64,000 nt of DNA from Dipteris shenzhenensis (GCA_047967505.1 CM106541.1); one strand, 5' to 3'. Positions 11,556 through 24,900 are shown, counted from the first letter of the stretch. Notes: generated from the letters alone by a model not told the origin. Translations and numbers: made by a program.

Positions 11556-13038
11556 TTACTTTTTCGGCCCAATGCCAAGTTGATGAAGATGCCTCTCCAG
11601 CAAGTCTCTTCCAAGAGCCTTCGTGAAGATGTCCACAACATTCTCTGTAGTTGGACAATACACCAAGTCGACCTCTCCATCCATGATGAGCTCGTGTACA
11701 AAGTGATATTGAATCTCAATGTGTTTTGTGTGAGCGTGGAACATCGGGTTCTTTGCAATCGCCATGCAACTCTGATTGTCACATGATAACTACGTAGGCT
11801 TGTTCTGCACTGCACCCATGTCCCCCAAAATCCTCCTCAACCACACTGCATCGCAAGAAGCAAAGCATGCGGATTTGTACTCGGCCTCGATAGAAGAAAG
11901 AGCAACTGTAAGTTGCTTCTTGCTGACCCATGACAAAACTCCAGATCCAAGTGAGAAACAGTGTCCTGTCACTGATCTCATGCTGTCCACGTCTCCTGCC
12001 CAATCCGAGTCACAGAATCCAGTCAAGATGTTGCCCTTGGTATAGATGATGCCATAATCAAGTGTGCCTTTGATGTATTTTAGCACCTACATCCCTGCCC
12101 TCAATGGTTCTCCCGGGGCTTATTGGAAAACCTGCTTAGTACACCAGTCGTAAAACTGATGTCTGACCGTGTGTTGCACAGGTAAATCAAGCTGCCCAGA
12201 AGCCTTTTGTACTTCGCTTTGTCCACCAGTGGTGAAGAATCCTTATTTGAGAACTTTGCGTCAACCTCCATAGGGTACCAACTGTCTTGCACTCAGCCAT
12301 GCCAAATGCCTTCAGTATCTCTCTAGCATACTTTAGCTGTGAAATGAAGATCTATTTTGGCTCCTGCCAAACTTCAATCCCCAAACAGAATTGCACCTGT
12401 CATTTCAAACTCTCTTCCTAGCAAATGTTTCGTCTGCGAGATCTCCTCTTCATGGTTCCCTCTTATGACAAGGTCGTCCACATAAAGGACCACGATCATA
12501 CACCTGCCTCCTTCTTTGAAGATATACAAATTTGTATCAGATGGGCTCCTCTTGAACCCGTTTTGCTGAAGGTAGGCATCAACTCACTGGTACCACGCTC
12601 GTGGGGCTTGTTTTAACCCGTAAAGTGCCTTCTTCAGTTTGCAGACTTTACCTTCTGAACCGGGGATCTCAAAACCTGGTGGTTGTTCCACGTATATCTC
12701 CTCCTTGAGATCTCCATTCACAAAGGCGGATTTCACATCCATCTGAAACACGGGCCAACTTCCCTAGGCAGCTAAAGACAGAACACTGCGAATTGTGGTT
12801 AGTCAAGCTGTGGGAGCAAAAGTATCTTGATAATCAAAACCATGTACCTATGCAAATCCTTTTGCCACAAGCTGAGCCTTGTACTTATCCAACGTGCTGT
12901 CAGATTTGTACTTGGTCTTGTACACCCACTTGGTTCCAATTACCTTGCGTTTTGGTGGTCGGTCCACAAGGTCCCAAGCGTTGTTCTTCATTATGGAGCC
13001 ATACTCTGACTACATAGCTCCATCCACCTATCATCGCC
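11556..13038 (-). pseudogene. Copia A reverse transcriptase and RNase H
   Basis: On the - strand, fragments read in order through the RT: LYVDDLVI (the catalytic YVDD, near 12470), LLGSLIYLCNTRSD, then the copia RNase H region (FCDSDWAGDVDSMRS, LSSIEAEYKSAC, FHAHTKHIEIQYHFVHE, VVDIFTKALGRD). The end, LHQLGIGPKK, lies just before the 3' LTR. Several frameshifts and stops break it into pieces at 12101-12292, 11790-12086 and 11556-11765. It is the C-terminal half of the copia A polyprotein whose N-terminal half is at 802-2347 on the other strand. Confidence 0.85.
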
Positions 13039-13983
13039 CTATGCTTCTTCAAGACACTTGGGTTCATCAGCACTGATCACTTCTGTCATCAAAGCATAGT
13101 TGACCAAGTGTTCCTGGGCCCTTCTTTGCTCCTCTAATCTCTTAAACCGGAGGTGTTCGGATGGTTCCTCCTCAATGGCTGGAGGTTCTCTACCATCCAA
13201 AAGCTGCTTTACCCACTTCAAGAATAGCCATTGCCGTTGTGGTTCTGTAGGCTCTTCTTCATCTTCTTTGTCTTGAATCCTCCCAAGCACCATTGGGGGA
13301 GTTCGGTCTGCTATTGGTGGTGGTACTGGATGGATATCCTGGTCCTGGTTGTCTGGGAAGGAAGCATCCTCCTCCAATTGATGCGGTTGTTGTGAGAAGA
13401 CCACATCGTGACTTACAATTACCTTCTTGGTAATAGGGTTATAGAGATGGTAACCCTTCACCTCTTCACTGTAGCCCAAGAAAATATACGTCCAGCTCTT
13501 TGGTTCCCATTTGGTCCTGGTAGCAAAAGGGACATGCACAAAACAGTCACATCCAAAAACTCTAAAATATGCAACTAAAGGTTTCTTACCAAAAAAGGCT
13601 TGCAGTGGAGTCATCCCGTTCACAGCTTTCGTGTAGCTACGATTTAGGATGTAATCTGCAGTGTTACATGCTTCAGCCTAGAAAGTCTTTGGCAAATCTT
13701 TCCCTTTCATCATACTCCGACCCATTTTGCAGATGACGCGCATCTTGCGTTCTGCGACTCCATTTTGCTGTGATGTATGTGGTAGGGGTTTCTGCCTCTT
13801 GATTCCGTGACTTTTGCAGTAACTTTCGAATTCAGTTGATTTGAACTCTCCACCTCTATCTGATCTCAACTTCTTCACCTTCCTTCCTGTTTCTTTCTCG
13901 ACCATTACATGCCATTCCTTGAACCTACTAAAAGCCTCGTCTTTAGTCTTCAAGAAGTATATCATCCCCAATCTCTTCTTCAT
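13039..13983 (-). pseudogene. Copia A integrase core and C-terminus
   Basis: The - strand reads MIYFLKTKDEAFSRFKEWH, then KKLRSDRGGEF and HTSQQNGVAERK (the second Asp and the Glu of the catalytic DDE triad). It continues ILNRSYTKAVNGMTPLQAF, VFGCDCFVHVP and GYHLYNPITKKVIVSHDVVF. One TAG sits between the two long frames, at about 13678. The sequence resumes almost exactly where the + strand piece stops at 2347 (DDYSR), so the two pieces join into one integrase. After the integrase comes a linker rich in Glu and Pro. Confidence 0.88.
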
Positions 13984-14605
13984 TAGCTATACTATCTGCC
14001 ACGAGCTCCTATCGAGTCAAGCTTTCATGTCATAGCACACTGGAAATCCTCATAGCCGAGGTCTTTGTAGCTAGCACCTAGTACCTACTTAACTAAAGGC
14101 CTCTGCCTTAAGCTTTGAAGTAACTATGTGGTCAGCAAACCATTGACTTCAAGAATTATCACAAGCTCAATGCAAGAGTAAGACACCATCTGACTTCTCA
14201 GCATGATCAACCATCGATATCTTGTGAGACAAAACCACACTAGTACACCGTGAGTATATGGGATTTAGCCAATGCTAACACATGCTCATCACGAAACTTC
14301 CTTCAAAGGAGTCATATATCTTTGCCACCATTTGCTTTAGAACTGCATCTCAGATTGCACACCAAAGTCACAAGGTGTTAGCTATGACCAGCAAGCATAT
14401 ACAAGCTCTATTATTCCATCTATTACTAGCTCTTTGTTGGTCTAATCATCAAGGTGTTTTGCACCTGCATCCTACATAGTCAATTGCTCGGCCTCAATTT
14501 CTCTTGTCTCTAGGATCCTTTGGTTCTGCGGCATTTTTCTTGGCATGTTTCTTTCTCGACCATTACATGCCATTCCTTGAACCTACTAAAAGCCTCGTCT
14601 TTAGT
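13888..14605. repeat. 60-bp direct duplication flanking about 600 bp of unknown DNA
   Basis: A 60-bp piece of the copia A integrase (13888-13947) is repeated identically by eye at 14546-14605. Between them, from 13984, lies about 560 bp with no recognisable content. The second copy abuts the inverted-repeat arm of elements B and C. Confidence 0.75.
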
Positions 14606-14611
14606 ATAGCT

Positions 14612-16104
14612 AATGGCAGAGAACCGAGGGAGAACAAGCTTTAGCAAGATTTGGGAGAAAATGGAAGAAATGGTGAAGATGAAGAAGAAGAAGATGGTGA
14701 AGAAGAAGATGATGTGGCACAAGTGGGCTCAAGGAGGATCAAAGTGCTCTGATACCATGTTGGTGAACTAAAAGGAAAGCATGGAGTGAACACAAACTGA
14801 GAATTCTTGCTTATGGAATGAAGAAAGGTGAGTTCCTTAAGTAGGCACCTCTTACATGATCACTGACATCATTGATGACCTCTGAGCTCCACAATCATCT
14901 CCTCAATCTGCTCCTAGATTCTCTCAATCATCCTATGTGGCTTCTACCACCACAAACTGAGAATTCTTGCTTATGGAATGAAGAAAGGTGAGTTCCTTAA
15001 GTAGGCACCTCTTACATGATCACTGACATCATTGATGACCTCTGAGCTCCACAATCATCTCCTCAATCTGCTCCTAGATTCTCTCAATCATCCTATGTGG
15101 CTTCTACCACCACCTAACAGTGCTTATGGGCACCTAACTATGCCTCTAGCACACACACATAGAAACCTAGGTGTGCCTGGGGCATACACCTTGAGATATC
15201 CCATCATTTTTCTTCATCCTCAACCTCTGCGAGTTGAAGGTCACCTCCACATACGAACTCGTTGATCCTTCCCCATCCTTTGGTGATAAGTTCGATGCAT
15301 GTAGCACCTCCACCACCAGTTTCATGTTTATCATTCTGCCCTCACTTGCTTATATGCTTCTCCTCTGATGCTCAATGATGTACCTTGAAGATCGCTCCCA
15401 CAAGGTGTTGCTTATGAGTTTGCTTGATACTCCTAGCCAACAGAGAAACCGCTGGAAAAAATAGAACACAAATGCAAATCGTTTCGGCCAAGTATGAAAA
15501 GAGCTTTGACCGAACTATTCTGTGGCTATGGTGGATACTCCTCACCAACAGTCTCTACCATTCAGCTGCAAGACTTTTCCTTTAGCCTCACTAACTAGAT
15601 GTTTCTCTCTCTTCCTCCTCTTCTACATCTTCCAGACCTTCGCTTAGAGGTAATACAGCAGGAGATACTAACATGGCAGCAACGAGGAATGAAGGTTACA
15701 TAGCAGCTATCCTGTGCCCATTATGGATGACGATTCTAGATCTACTTCACTGACAGTTGCAACGCTCGGTAGCGTCGACAATAGCCTTTCTCTGCTTGGT
15801 GTTGCTTGTGTGTCGCGATTGCTTCTTTGGATCAAGGGAGATCACTTGATGTAACCCGTTGTTGTTGCAAGATGCTTTGCCATGTCGTGGTTCTCCTCTC
15901 TATCTCAAGACCTCAATAAGAACACTCTAGGAAGCACATTCTCAAGATTTTCATCTCTAAGAATGAGAACATGAGCAATCTTGATGAAGAGACAATGAAC
16001 TAAAAACTTAAGCTATGAGAGCAAGACCTAGGCTCTGATACCATGTGAAAGTGCGGATCATGCTCTCTTAGTGCAACATGAAATTAGCAAAAGATCAAGG
16101 GGGA
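14612..16104 (-). repeat. Right inverted-repeat arm (B leader, B LTR, C leader, C LTR end)
   Basis: This is the reverse complement of 4032-5351. On - it contains, in order: the end of the C LTR, the C primer site (16032-16043), the C leader, the B LTR inserted at the same site as on the left, the B primer site (14746-14757) and the start of the B leader. Both arms carry the same B-into-C junction, so the duplication came after B inserted. The arm is longer than its partner because of a 160-bp tandem duplication in the B LTR. Confidence 0.88.
14791..15110. repeat. 160-bp tandem duplication in the B LTR
   Basis: Two head-to-tail units, 14791-14950 and 14951-15110, both begin CACAAACTGAGAATTC. 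This makes the LTR 14758-15206 449 bp long, against 286-288 bp in the other copies. Confidence 0.9.
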
Positions 16105-16386
16105 TCAAATCATAGAAGATACTCCATGAGAGAGACATGCGGTAGGCAATACTCAATCTATTGCAATGTGCTATATCAACAATACAGGATAGGCCTCCTC
16201 TCATATAGAGAGTGCCCTTTGAATAGTCAACATCTGTGGGATCCTCTGATCCACATCTCTCCTTAGAGGATATTTTTGATCCACATCTCTACATCATGTA
16301 GCCCACATCCTAGGGTGGCTACTTAATTCTTCCCTATACCATACCTTAGCCTTTAATCTATGTGCTCATGGCACCATATCTCAACA
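16044..16386 (-). repeat. Element C 5' LTR
   Basis: On the - strand it starts TGTTGAGATATGG and ends TTTCACA before the primer site. The outer border (16386) is inferred from the TG start alone, because no second complete LTR is present for comparison. Confidence 0.6.
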
Positions 16387-18490
16387 CATGCTTCCATGCC
16401 CCAAGTGAAATCCCTTTGAATCCTCTACACCTCAGCCACAATCTAAAGAGATTTCAACCCAAATCCTTTATTTTCTAGGACAACTCCATAAGCAATTAGG
16501 GATTGACTTAAGAAACCCATGAGTATAGGGGTGACACTATCCATCCACATGCATTTGCTCCAGCCATGGCCTATGGAAAGACCCCCATGGGCAACCATCA
16601 ATAAGAAATATGAGATCTTCTATGGCTGCCAACTAAACAATAACTACACCCATAATCTAGATCCGCCGACATCTTGGGGCACCTACTACTCAGCCCACTA
16701 TGTCTCTCTTAAAGGGGTCAAATCCATTGCCTTCAATTGTGCAGAGGACATCCTATACATGTTGTGTAAGAGAAAAAGGCCACTGCTTCCGCATGCTCTA
16801 AGTGGCCTACTTTGGATGGTCCAAACCACTCTCCTAGATCCCACTAAACCTCATGAAGGCGATGGCCATCCCAAAGCCAAAGGCACCATTGATGTGCATC
16901 CTGATCTGAAATGCATAATGGGTTAATGGATCACTCCTTGCCCCATTGGCCCACTACTATGATAATCTACCATTGAAGTGTATCTAGCCTCCCATCCATC
17001 TTTGGGTCTCTCATGGTTGAAGAAGCCTTCCTAGCCCCACTCCAAAGAAACAAGCTCGGTCACTGTGCCTAAACATAATCCTCAAGGCTATCCCTATCTT
17101 GGAGAATTGACTCACCCAAAAATTGACTGCTAGCATATGGACTTTTTTCCACCATGACTTAGGAATGGCCTTGTTAATCTCCATCATCCGTAATTTTGCC
17201 CCTCGGAGATTAGAAATGGCATCGAGTCATGCCTCTACCTCTGTAAAGAGTCTACTCCAAATCCAAAAGAGCTTGTTGGGTCATTATCTCACTATGCCCA
17301 TCCTATGTGAGTCTATTGTATGAGAATGAGCCCATCCTAATCTCTAATCTCTAGATGCCAAATAATAGGTTATCACTCAAAGTCCTCCCTACAATGTAGA
17401 TGAGTCCAAAACTATGTTTGATGACTTTACATGAATCACATATTTGGTGCAATGATTGATTCATGAAAGATAATATGCACTGGTTTAATTTATGAATGAT
17501 TTACTTATATATGCAAGTTTATATTTTTATACTTTAAAGTTCCACCTAAACCGTAAACCTTGAAACCTACATGACTCTTAGACTTCGGTGCAATGAATTA
17601 TTCATGATATTACTACTCTAACCACTAGGATTTTGTGTACTTTTAGTTTGGGTGGACGAATTATCTCAAAATGCAAGATTCACCTATCAAAAAACATTCA
17701 TGCATCCACCATCTTTCATGATTTACATGAAGCACATATTTAATGCAAGATTTGGCAAGGTGAGGCCTCAACTTCAAACTCAAGACCATGGCTAATATCT
17801 TGTATGCAGAGTCTAATAAGGTGATAGGTCTCTACTGGCAAATGTCTAACTTGTCCCCTCCTTTCAGATCAAACAAATCCATCCTTGAATCAAGGATTGA
17901 GGAAGAGAGTCTGAGTGAAAAAATCTCCTAAAAAGAAAGTCAAAGTGCAGTGAAGATATGCTCCCAAAAGCACCAAAAGGACATGTTTGATGAGGATATG
18001 CTCCTAGAAGCACCTGGTCCAAAAGAAGGATGTGATCAAGCCGTCCTTCCCATGGCACTTCTAAGGCAAGAGGGCCATGAGGGCCTCCCAAAGCTCCTCC
18101 ATGCCTCTAACTTCCTACTAAATCTTAGAAGGACCACTCTAAGAATCTGCATCCACATTGCCTTTCGGGCTACTAAAATCATGGGGAATGACTCCTCAAA
18201 TTGAAACAATTGCCAAAAGAAGTTTGTGGTCATCTCAAGTATCTCCTATAGATCTATATGCATCTATCCACTCACATCCCCCCCCCCCTACCCCCGCCAA
18301 ATCATCTCATCAACATCTTACTCCGCTATCGATATACTCCAACGATCTATAAAAGCTAAAAACATTGAAATAATGAAGGCAGAGTTCTTGAGCACATCAT
18401 GTGCTCTCTTGTTTTTGGCCTGCCCTTGGCTAGGTCTAAGTGAAGGCGCATGCATGTAAGAAGCGGAATTAGATTTTCATGAAATTTGAT
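16387..18490. other. Upstream intergenic stretch, no gene recognised
   Basis: A 135-codon open frame at 16519-16926 and short frames at 17864-18233 have no motif I recognise and no family resemblance, so I do not call genes here. A poly-C run lies at about 18279-18288. Confidence 0.4.
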
Positions 18491-18911
18491 GTTGATTACG
18501 GCACTTGATTTTCACTTTCTATTTTCTTCCTTGGGATCTTTCTTACTCTCTCTCTCTCTCTAGCTTTCTGTCCTCATTTCCACGCTATCCATCCAATTCG
18601 TTGCCCTCTTTTCCATGCTGAGCATCCAATTCGTCTTCTTCTTCAATGTGGAGCAGGCCTTATGAATGATTTTGATAATTCATCTTGTTATAATTTTGTA
18701 AGTTTGGGAGTTTAGATGAAAGGATTAAATAAAATACTCTTTTAAATATCTAAGGAGTGGTAATGATCACTATTGGTATGACTGACACACCAAGATCATC
18801 AACACGCAGCTGAGCTAGATCATTGTTTTCGATCGGATCCCGATTCCCCTCATCTCGTAGTCGATTTGCAGCTGTCGCTGCTCAAATTACTGGTTTCTCG
18901 ACATTGAAGCT
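18491..18911 (+). promoter_or_regulatory. Putative promoter / 5' UTR of the FYVE-ankyrin gene
   Basis: This is the sequence directly upstream of the predicted start codon. It contains a CT-repeat tract near 18546-18562, often seen near plant transcription starts. The part after 18820 has more CG-containing hexamers (GATCGG, CTCGTAG) than the flanks. An in-frame TAG at 18858-18860 shows that translation does not begin further upstream. No clear TATA box can be fixed. Confidence 0.4.
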
Positions 18912-18992
18912 ATGGAAGACGCTCCCCCTGCATTTCAGGAAGCCAGCCGGTGTGCCATCTGTGCCTCAGGCTTCTCCACTTTCAGACGCCGG
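18912..18992 (+). CDS. FYVE-ankyrin exon 1
   Basis: Codons 1-27, from the ATG to TFRRR. The donor GTATGATG starts at 18993, phase 0. The first ATG after the in-frame TAG at 18858 was chosen. The exon holds the first zinc pair, CAIC. Confidence 0.85.
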
Positions 18993-21900
18993 GTATGATG
19001 CTCCTTCTCGATCGCGAAATTTATCGATCATTGAGAAGAACTACCGTTTTTTATCACGGCGTTTAGGAAGCTCCGACTTGGTCCATGGTCCTGGACTTAC
19101 GGTGAGTGGATTAATTGTGACGACACGACGAAGTACAACCTCGCATTAGGATGTATTTTCCCAAAGGACCTTTTTGTTGTAAAACTATTGACAGCGAAGC
19201 ATAATTAGAGAATCTAATAAAAGAGCGTAATTGACTTCCATCCCTCGCTTGGCGATCTTCTGCTTCCGCTGTCTTCCGCTGCATTTGTGAATCTTGTCAA
19301 TAATAGGTTCCGCTTGCTTCATCTGAAACTAGCATATCAACTATATGGGCACAAGCTCAATGGGATAGTGGATCGGCCTGATACAGCCTTACACGGCGAG
19401 CACTCTGAGTGAATACAACCACCATTGTAGAAGAGAAAGCTGAAAGATGTGTCTACCTGTAAACCGAAGTCATGGCCATTTAGAAGCGGCGGGACTGCTG
19501 GAAGAAGAAGGCGTACTCCAAGTACTTATGAAAGTAAAACTACTTTTTATTTTTGAACTTGAATTTGCATACCCCTCCAAGTAATCCTCTCTCATTTTAA
19601 GGTGGCCCCATTTAGACTGTCATACAATGATCCCTGCCCAAACGATTTGCTCTCAAATTGCAAAGAGATGGTTGCTGTCCCCATAGCCATCTGCTGCAAA
19701 ATAGGATACCTTATCATGCATGCACCTGCGTCAAAGGAATTTTTTTGCTCTAGGTCGTGTGGGTCTTCCTTGGTCTTGTAAGTTTTCAATTGTCCTTGCA
19801 GGCTTCTCATCAGGAAGTTACAGTCATGCTGAACTTGGCTGTTCCATGCCTTTGAAGTTTGAGTTTGTCTCCTCAATGTAAGTCTTCAATTGTCCTGGCA
19901 GACTTGTCATCAGGAAGTTCTATAGTCATGCTGAACCTAGCTGTCCAATGCCTTTGAATTTGCACTCTTAATAATGTAAGTGTTCAAATGTCGTGGCAGA
20001 CTTGAATTTAAGAAGGTCTACAGTTATGCTGAAATTGGTTGTTCCAGGCCTTCGAATTTGCACTCTCCTCAATGTCCTCGTTGTCACGATCTATGACGTA
20101 TTCCTTTCTCTATATCTAGACTTATGGATGGTTTGATGAATGGACACTTGTGGAAGGGTATGCCCTTTCGACGGGACACTTCCTATGAGGCACAACCCTT
20201 CATAAGAGACATTCTGTGGAAGAGACATTCCTATCGTAATGTACCCTCTCATCAAGGGTCACACCTTTCACAAGGGGTACACACCTCGTCATGCACATAC
20301 ATTTTGGAGTACACACCTTTTCATGTGTGACTCTTCACTCTCTATATAAGAGAGGCCCAATTGTATGGATGACACACTACAGATACGCTACAGACACTCA
20401 AGCAATACAATTATTCCTTGTTCTCTGCTATTTCAGTCTCCTTTCTGTTCCTTAGCACATTTCTAAATATAGTAAATCTAGGATTTCTTACAGTGGTATC
20501 AGAGCAAATTTCGCTCTTGCCTGTAGGAAGTGCCCCCCACCTTCTAGCACCTATCTGATACATCTCTTTCCGCTAGAAGGATATCCGTGCACATTGTGCA
20601 TGGAACGAGATGGAGAGAATGAGCGTAAAATTTTTTAGCGCCAACCCTGCCTAAAGTCATCAATGGCCTCTCCATCTCCCACACATCACGAGTTGATGTG
20701 AATGGACATGACAAAAATTGTGTCTTTTCATGTGCTTGGGCTGTCCCAAAACCCAGGGACGCACCTTTTCCACCATCGGACACACCTTTTGATGAAGAGT
20801 TTTGACTCCTCACCCAAGGGACACACCCCATCGTGGAAAAAAGGACACCCCTCTTCGTGTGGGGACACCCCTTTTGAAAACAGGGTCACACCCCTTCATG
20901 AAAAGGTACACCTATTCCAAGGGTCACACCCCTTAGAATAGGCACACCTTTTGGCACCAAGCACCTTATAAAAGGGTACTTAGAGGGGCTAAAAAGGAAA
21001 ACCCAGCCCCATATCTTAGGTCTTACCCTAGACTACCCAAGGGTTAATTAAACCCACACTTTAATTTTTGGCAACCACCCAACCTAGGCAGCCACACACC
21101 AAATGATGATCCACGATTGACGCCCGTACGGAAATTCGTCATTTTGGCTCGCCTCCCTACGCAGCCCTCTTTCCACGCCATACGCAGTCCCCCTCCCCGC
21201 CGGTTTGCTGCCCTGGGTTCCTGCCAGTCCTGCAGCGCTAGATCATTGCCCTGGCTGCCGCAATTCAGCCTTGGAAGCCCGCAGCCTGTTTCGCCACAAG
21301 CAAGCAGCCTGCCCCCTTTTTCGCCACCATACCTGCCTTTTTGATCAGCAGCGGTTCAGCCCCTCTATTACAATGCAGACAGCCTGTGAAAAGCACCGTT
21401 TTGCTGCCTTCCAATCCTGACCAGCCAGGCCGAGATCTGCTCCTCGCACCCCACAGGCACTTTTTCTCTGAAATCAACGCAGGAAATCTGCCTTTTCTGC
21501 ACCCAGCCTCTGCCGACGCCTCTGTCTGCCTCAAAAGTCTACCCGGCACCTATTTCTGGTTCACACATCCACGTGGATTTGCAAGGATAGCAACATGGAC
21601 CTCCGGACAGAGATCTGCAGGCCTTTTCTACGCAACTAATTGGCGGATTAAATCTACGCCAGGTGGATTCTTTCCATTCTATTGCTAAGGATTCTCTTTC
21701 GTATTGTTATTTGACGCTCATTATCAAATTACAGCAAATGAAAGCCTTCTCCTTAAAGCATGGGAACCCCTGGTAATCCACCCGTCCCTTCAAGGACACC
21801 TCAGGCATCGTCTACCACACAATATCGTGTTCATATTGCACAACCAGCCCATTTCGGAGCTTTTGCATTGTGGGTCTTCTGTGTCACGTGCCCTTCTAGT

Positions 21901-24900
21901 GATTTGGACCTTAGGCTCACAAAATTGCGCATGTATTTTGATATTGTTGACCTCATGGAAGGCAAAAAGATTGCCTTGGCAGCCTCCCTCCTTAAGGATA
22001 CAGCTTTCCTATGGTGGCAAAGACGCTTAAAGGACGGCAAAAGTGTGTTAACATGGGAACGTTTTGAACACGTGCTCCATAAGCAGTTCATACCTGCCGA
22101 TGCGGACTTCCAAGCACCTTCAAAACTTCGACAGTTGGAGCAAACAGACTCCCTGTCTTCCTACATTTCTGAGTTCACCACATTGGTGTTGGAGATTGAT
22201 GGCTTAACTGAGGATGATCGCCGTCATGCTTTCATCTCAGGCCTAAATCCCTCATTATGCATTGATGTCCTTAAAGCAAACATCACCACCACAGCTGGCG
22301 CTATTGCTTATGCAGAGCGCATAACAAATTTCCAAAACACAGGGAAGCAGAGTGCTAATCGAACACAGAACTCTACTATGGCCAAAGGTGCTCGCCCTCA
22401 AGATAACCCTAGGTTTAGAAAAACCTCGGGTAATCAAGGTCAGCGACAGTCTCAAGATCCCCACAAGTCTCAGAAATCATATGCTGGATTCCAACAGAAG
22501 CACTCCTCCAAGGATCGCGCCTCTTCTTCTTCATAAAGTCATTACCGTCATCCCCAACATAAAGGTGCGGCCACTGACAAGAAGAACAACTCCAGCACAA
22601 AAGGACTTTATACCATCTGTATAGGCGACCATAGATGGTTCGATTGTCCTAAGCGACCAAAGCAAAATTCCAATATGGAACCTTGCACTTCCCAAACAAA
22701 AGATGCTACCCTAGCACAAGACAAGAAAGGCAAAGCTGTTCGAATGGCAAATACCATCCACTTAAGCCTTGCCAGCAACCCTGAACCTTCCCTGGCCACT
22801 CTAGTACTTTGTGTTCAAGGATCAATTCGTGGAACAACGGTCACTATCCTCATCGACAGTGGCTGCTCTCATAACTTCCTAGCTAGTTCTATGGTCGACA
22901 AACTTCGGTTGACCACCAATCCTAGTCTCATGGACTATTAGATTGAACTCGCAAATGGAACTACCTTCTTGTGCAACACCAGGATCAAAAACTTGTCTTT
23001 TTGCATCCAACATTATACGGACAAGTTGAATTTCGACATCATGCCTCTTTCTCGGTACGATGTCATACTTGGACAATAGTGGCTCTACGACTATGATCCA
23101 TCAATCAGTTTTCGCAGCCATACTATCCAGTTTGTCCACCAGGGAAAACTTCTTGAGCTAACTGGTTCTAGGGACTCTCCTTCAACCCCAGTTGCCTCTG
23201 CCCTACAAGTAAAGAAGTGGGTTCGTAAACGTCAAGTAAAGACTTCACTATTGTTGGTTACGGCAGTAGAGGAGACACCATCAAAGGATCCTCCTGAATA
23301 TCTCAACCAACCTTTTTCCAGCTCTATCTGGATATTTTTCCACAGGAATTGCCAAAGCAGTTATCACCTCGACGACCAGTGGATCACCCAATCGAAATTA
23401 TTCCTAGCAGTAATCCACCGTTGAAACCTCCTTATCGGGTTTCTTACACTTAAAATGAAGAAATCCAAAGACAGGTGACCGAACTACTCGACAAAGGTCA
23501 CATTCGGCCCAGTCGCAGCACTTTCGGATCTCCTGTACTACTTGTGGAAAAAAAGAATAAGTCAATGCGCCTCTGCATCGACTACCAAGCCCTCAACAAG
23601 CTCACTACAAAAAACAAGTATCCATTGCCTCGCATCGATGACCTCTTCGATCAACTTCTACACGCAACACAATTCTTAAAGATTGATCTTCGTTCAGGTT
23701 ATCATCAAATTCGCATACGAGAAGGCGATGAGTACAAGACAGCTTTTCGAACAAAGTATGGACACTATGAATGTTTGGTCATGCCTTTTGGGTTAAACAA
23801 TGCCCCGGCCACATTCATGACACTAATGAACGACATCTTCAGGCCTTTCCTCAACAAGTTCGTCATCGTTTACCTCGATGACATCCTCGTTTTCAGCAAA
23901 TCCCTACATGAGCACAAACAACATCTTCACCAAGTTTTTGAAGTTCTCCGTGCAAATTCTCTCTACATCAACATTGAGAAGAGTGAGTTCTTCAAGACTG
24001 AACTCGAATATTTGGGACATGTTATTTCAGCTCAAGGCATCTCAGTGGATTCCAAGAAGGTTGAGGCAATCCGAAACTGGCCTACTCCTAAGAATGTTCA
24101 TGATGTCCGCTCTTTTCTCGGATTGGCAAACTTCTACCATACAAAGGTCTATCAGTTTTCTGAAATCGCAGCTCCTATGTCCGAATTATTGAAAAGCGCA
24201 ACAATTTTTCAGTGGCTTCCCGAAACAGAGTATAGTTTCTAAGAACTCAAGCAAGCACTCACTACCACACCAGTTATGGCTATTGCTGACCCAAACCTTC
24301 CATTTGAGGTCATGACCGACGCTTTCGATATCGCTATAGGAGCATTCTTGATGCAAGAAGGCAGAGTTATTGCTTTTGACAGCCATAAACATTCCGATAT
24401 CCAAACCCGATACCCGGTTTATGATAAGGAGTTTCTTGCCGTTGTATATGCTTATCGCTCTTGGAAATATTATCTCATGGGAGCCGACTCTGTGGTCAAG
24501 ACAGACCATCACTCCCTAAAGTATATCTTTACTCAGCCAGTCATGAACGCTCGACAAGCACGCTGGATTGAGTTTCTGGCCAACTTTCACATGACCATTG
24601 AGTACATTCCAGGACTACGCAATGTAGTTGCAGATGCTCTCAGCATGTTAACTCTAGCATCAGCTATGGTAATCTCTACATTATCTGTGGATGATTCGAA
24701 GGGAAGTATTTCAATGATAAAGACTTTGGCACAGCAGTACAAGTTCTTTCAAAAGATCAACCTTCGACTTCCGAACAGAAGATTTTCTCATCCTATTCTT
24801 ATACGGACGACCTTCTGTATTATCAAGATCGCGTCTGTGTACCACATGACAAGGATGTTCGATGTCTTTCGTTAAAAGAGCATCATGTAGTTCCTTATGC

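Noticed and set aside
16519-16926. 135-codon frame in the upstream flank
   Set aside because: No recognised domain, no repeat partner and no splice or promoter context. Length alone is weak evidence.
18823-19149. 108-codon open frame across exon 1
   Set aside because: It is out of frame with the FYVE exon, has no motif and runs past the exon 1 donor.
19420-19440. CACCATTGTAGA as an alternative FYVE exon 2 (HHCRR)
   Set aside because: No AG acceptor precedes it and the frame stops after a few codons. 44557-44613 gives the full signature with good splice sites.
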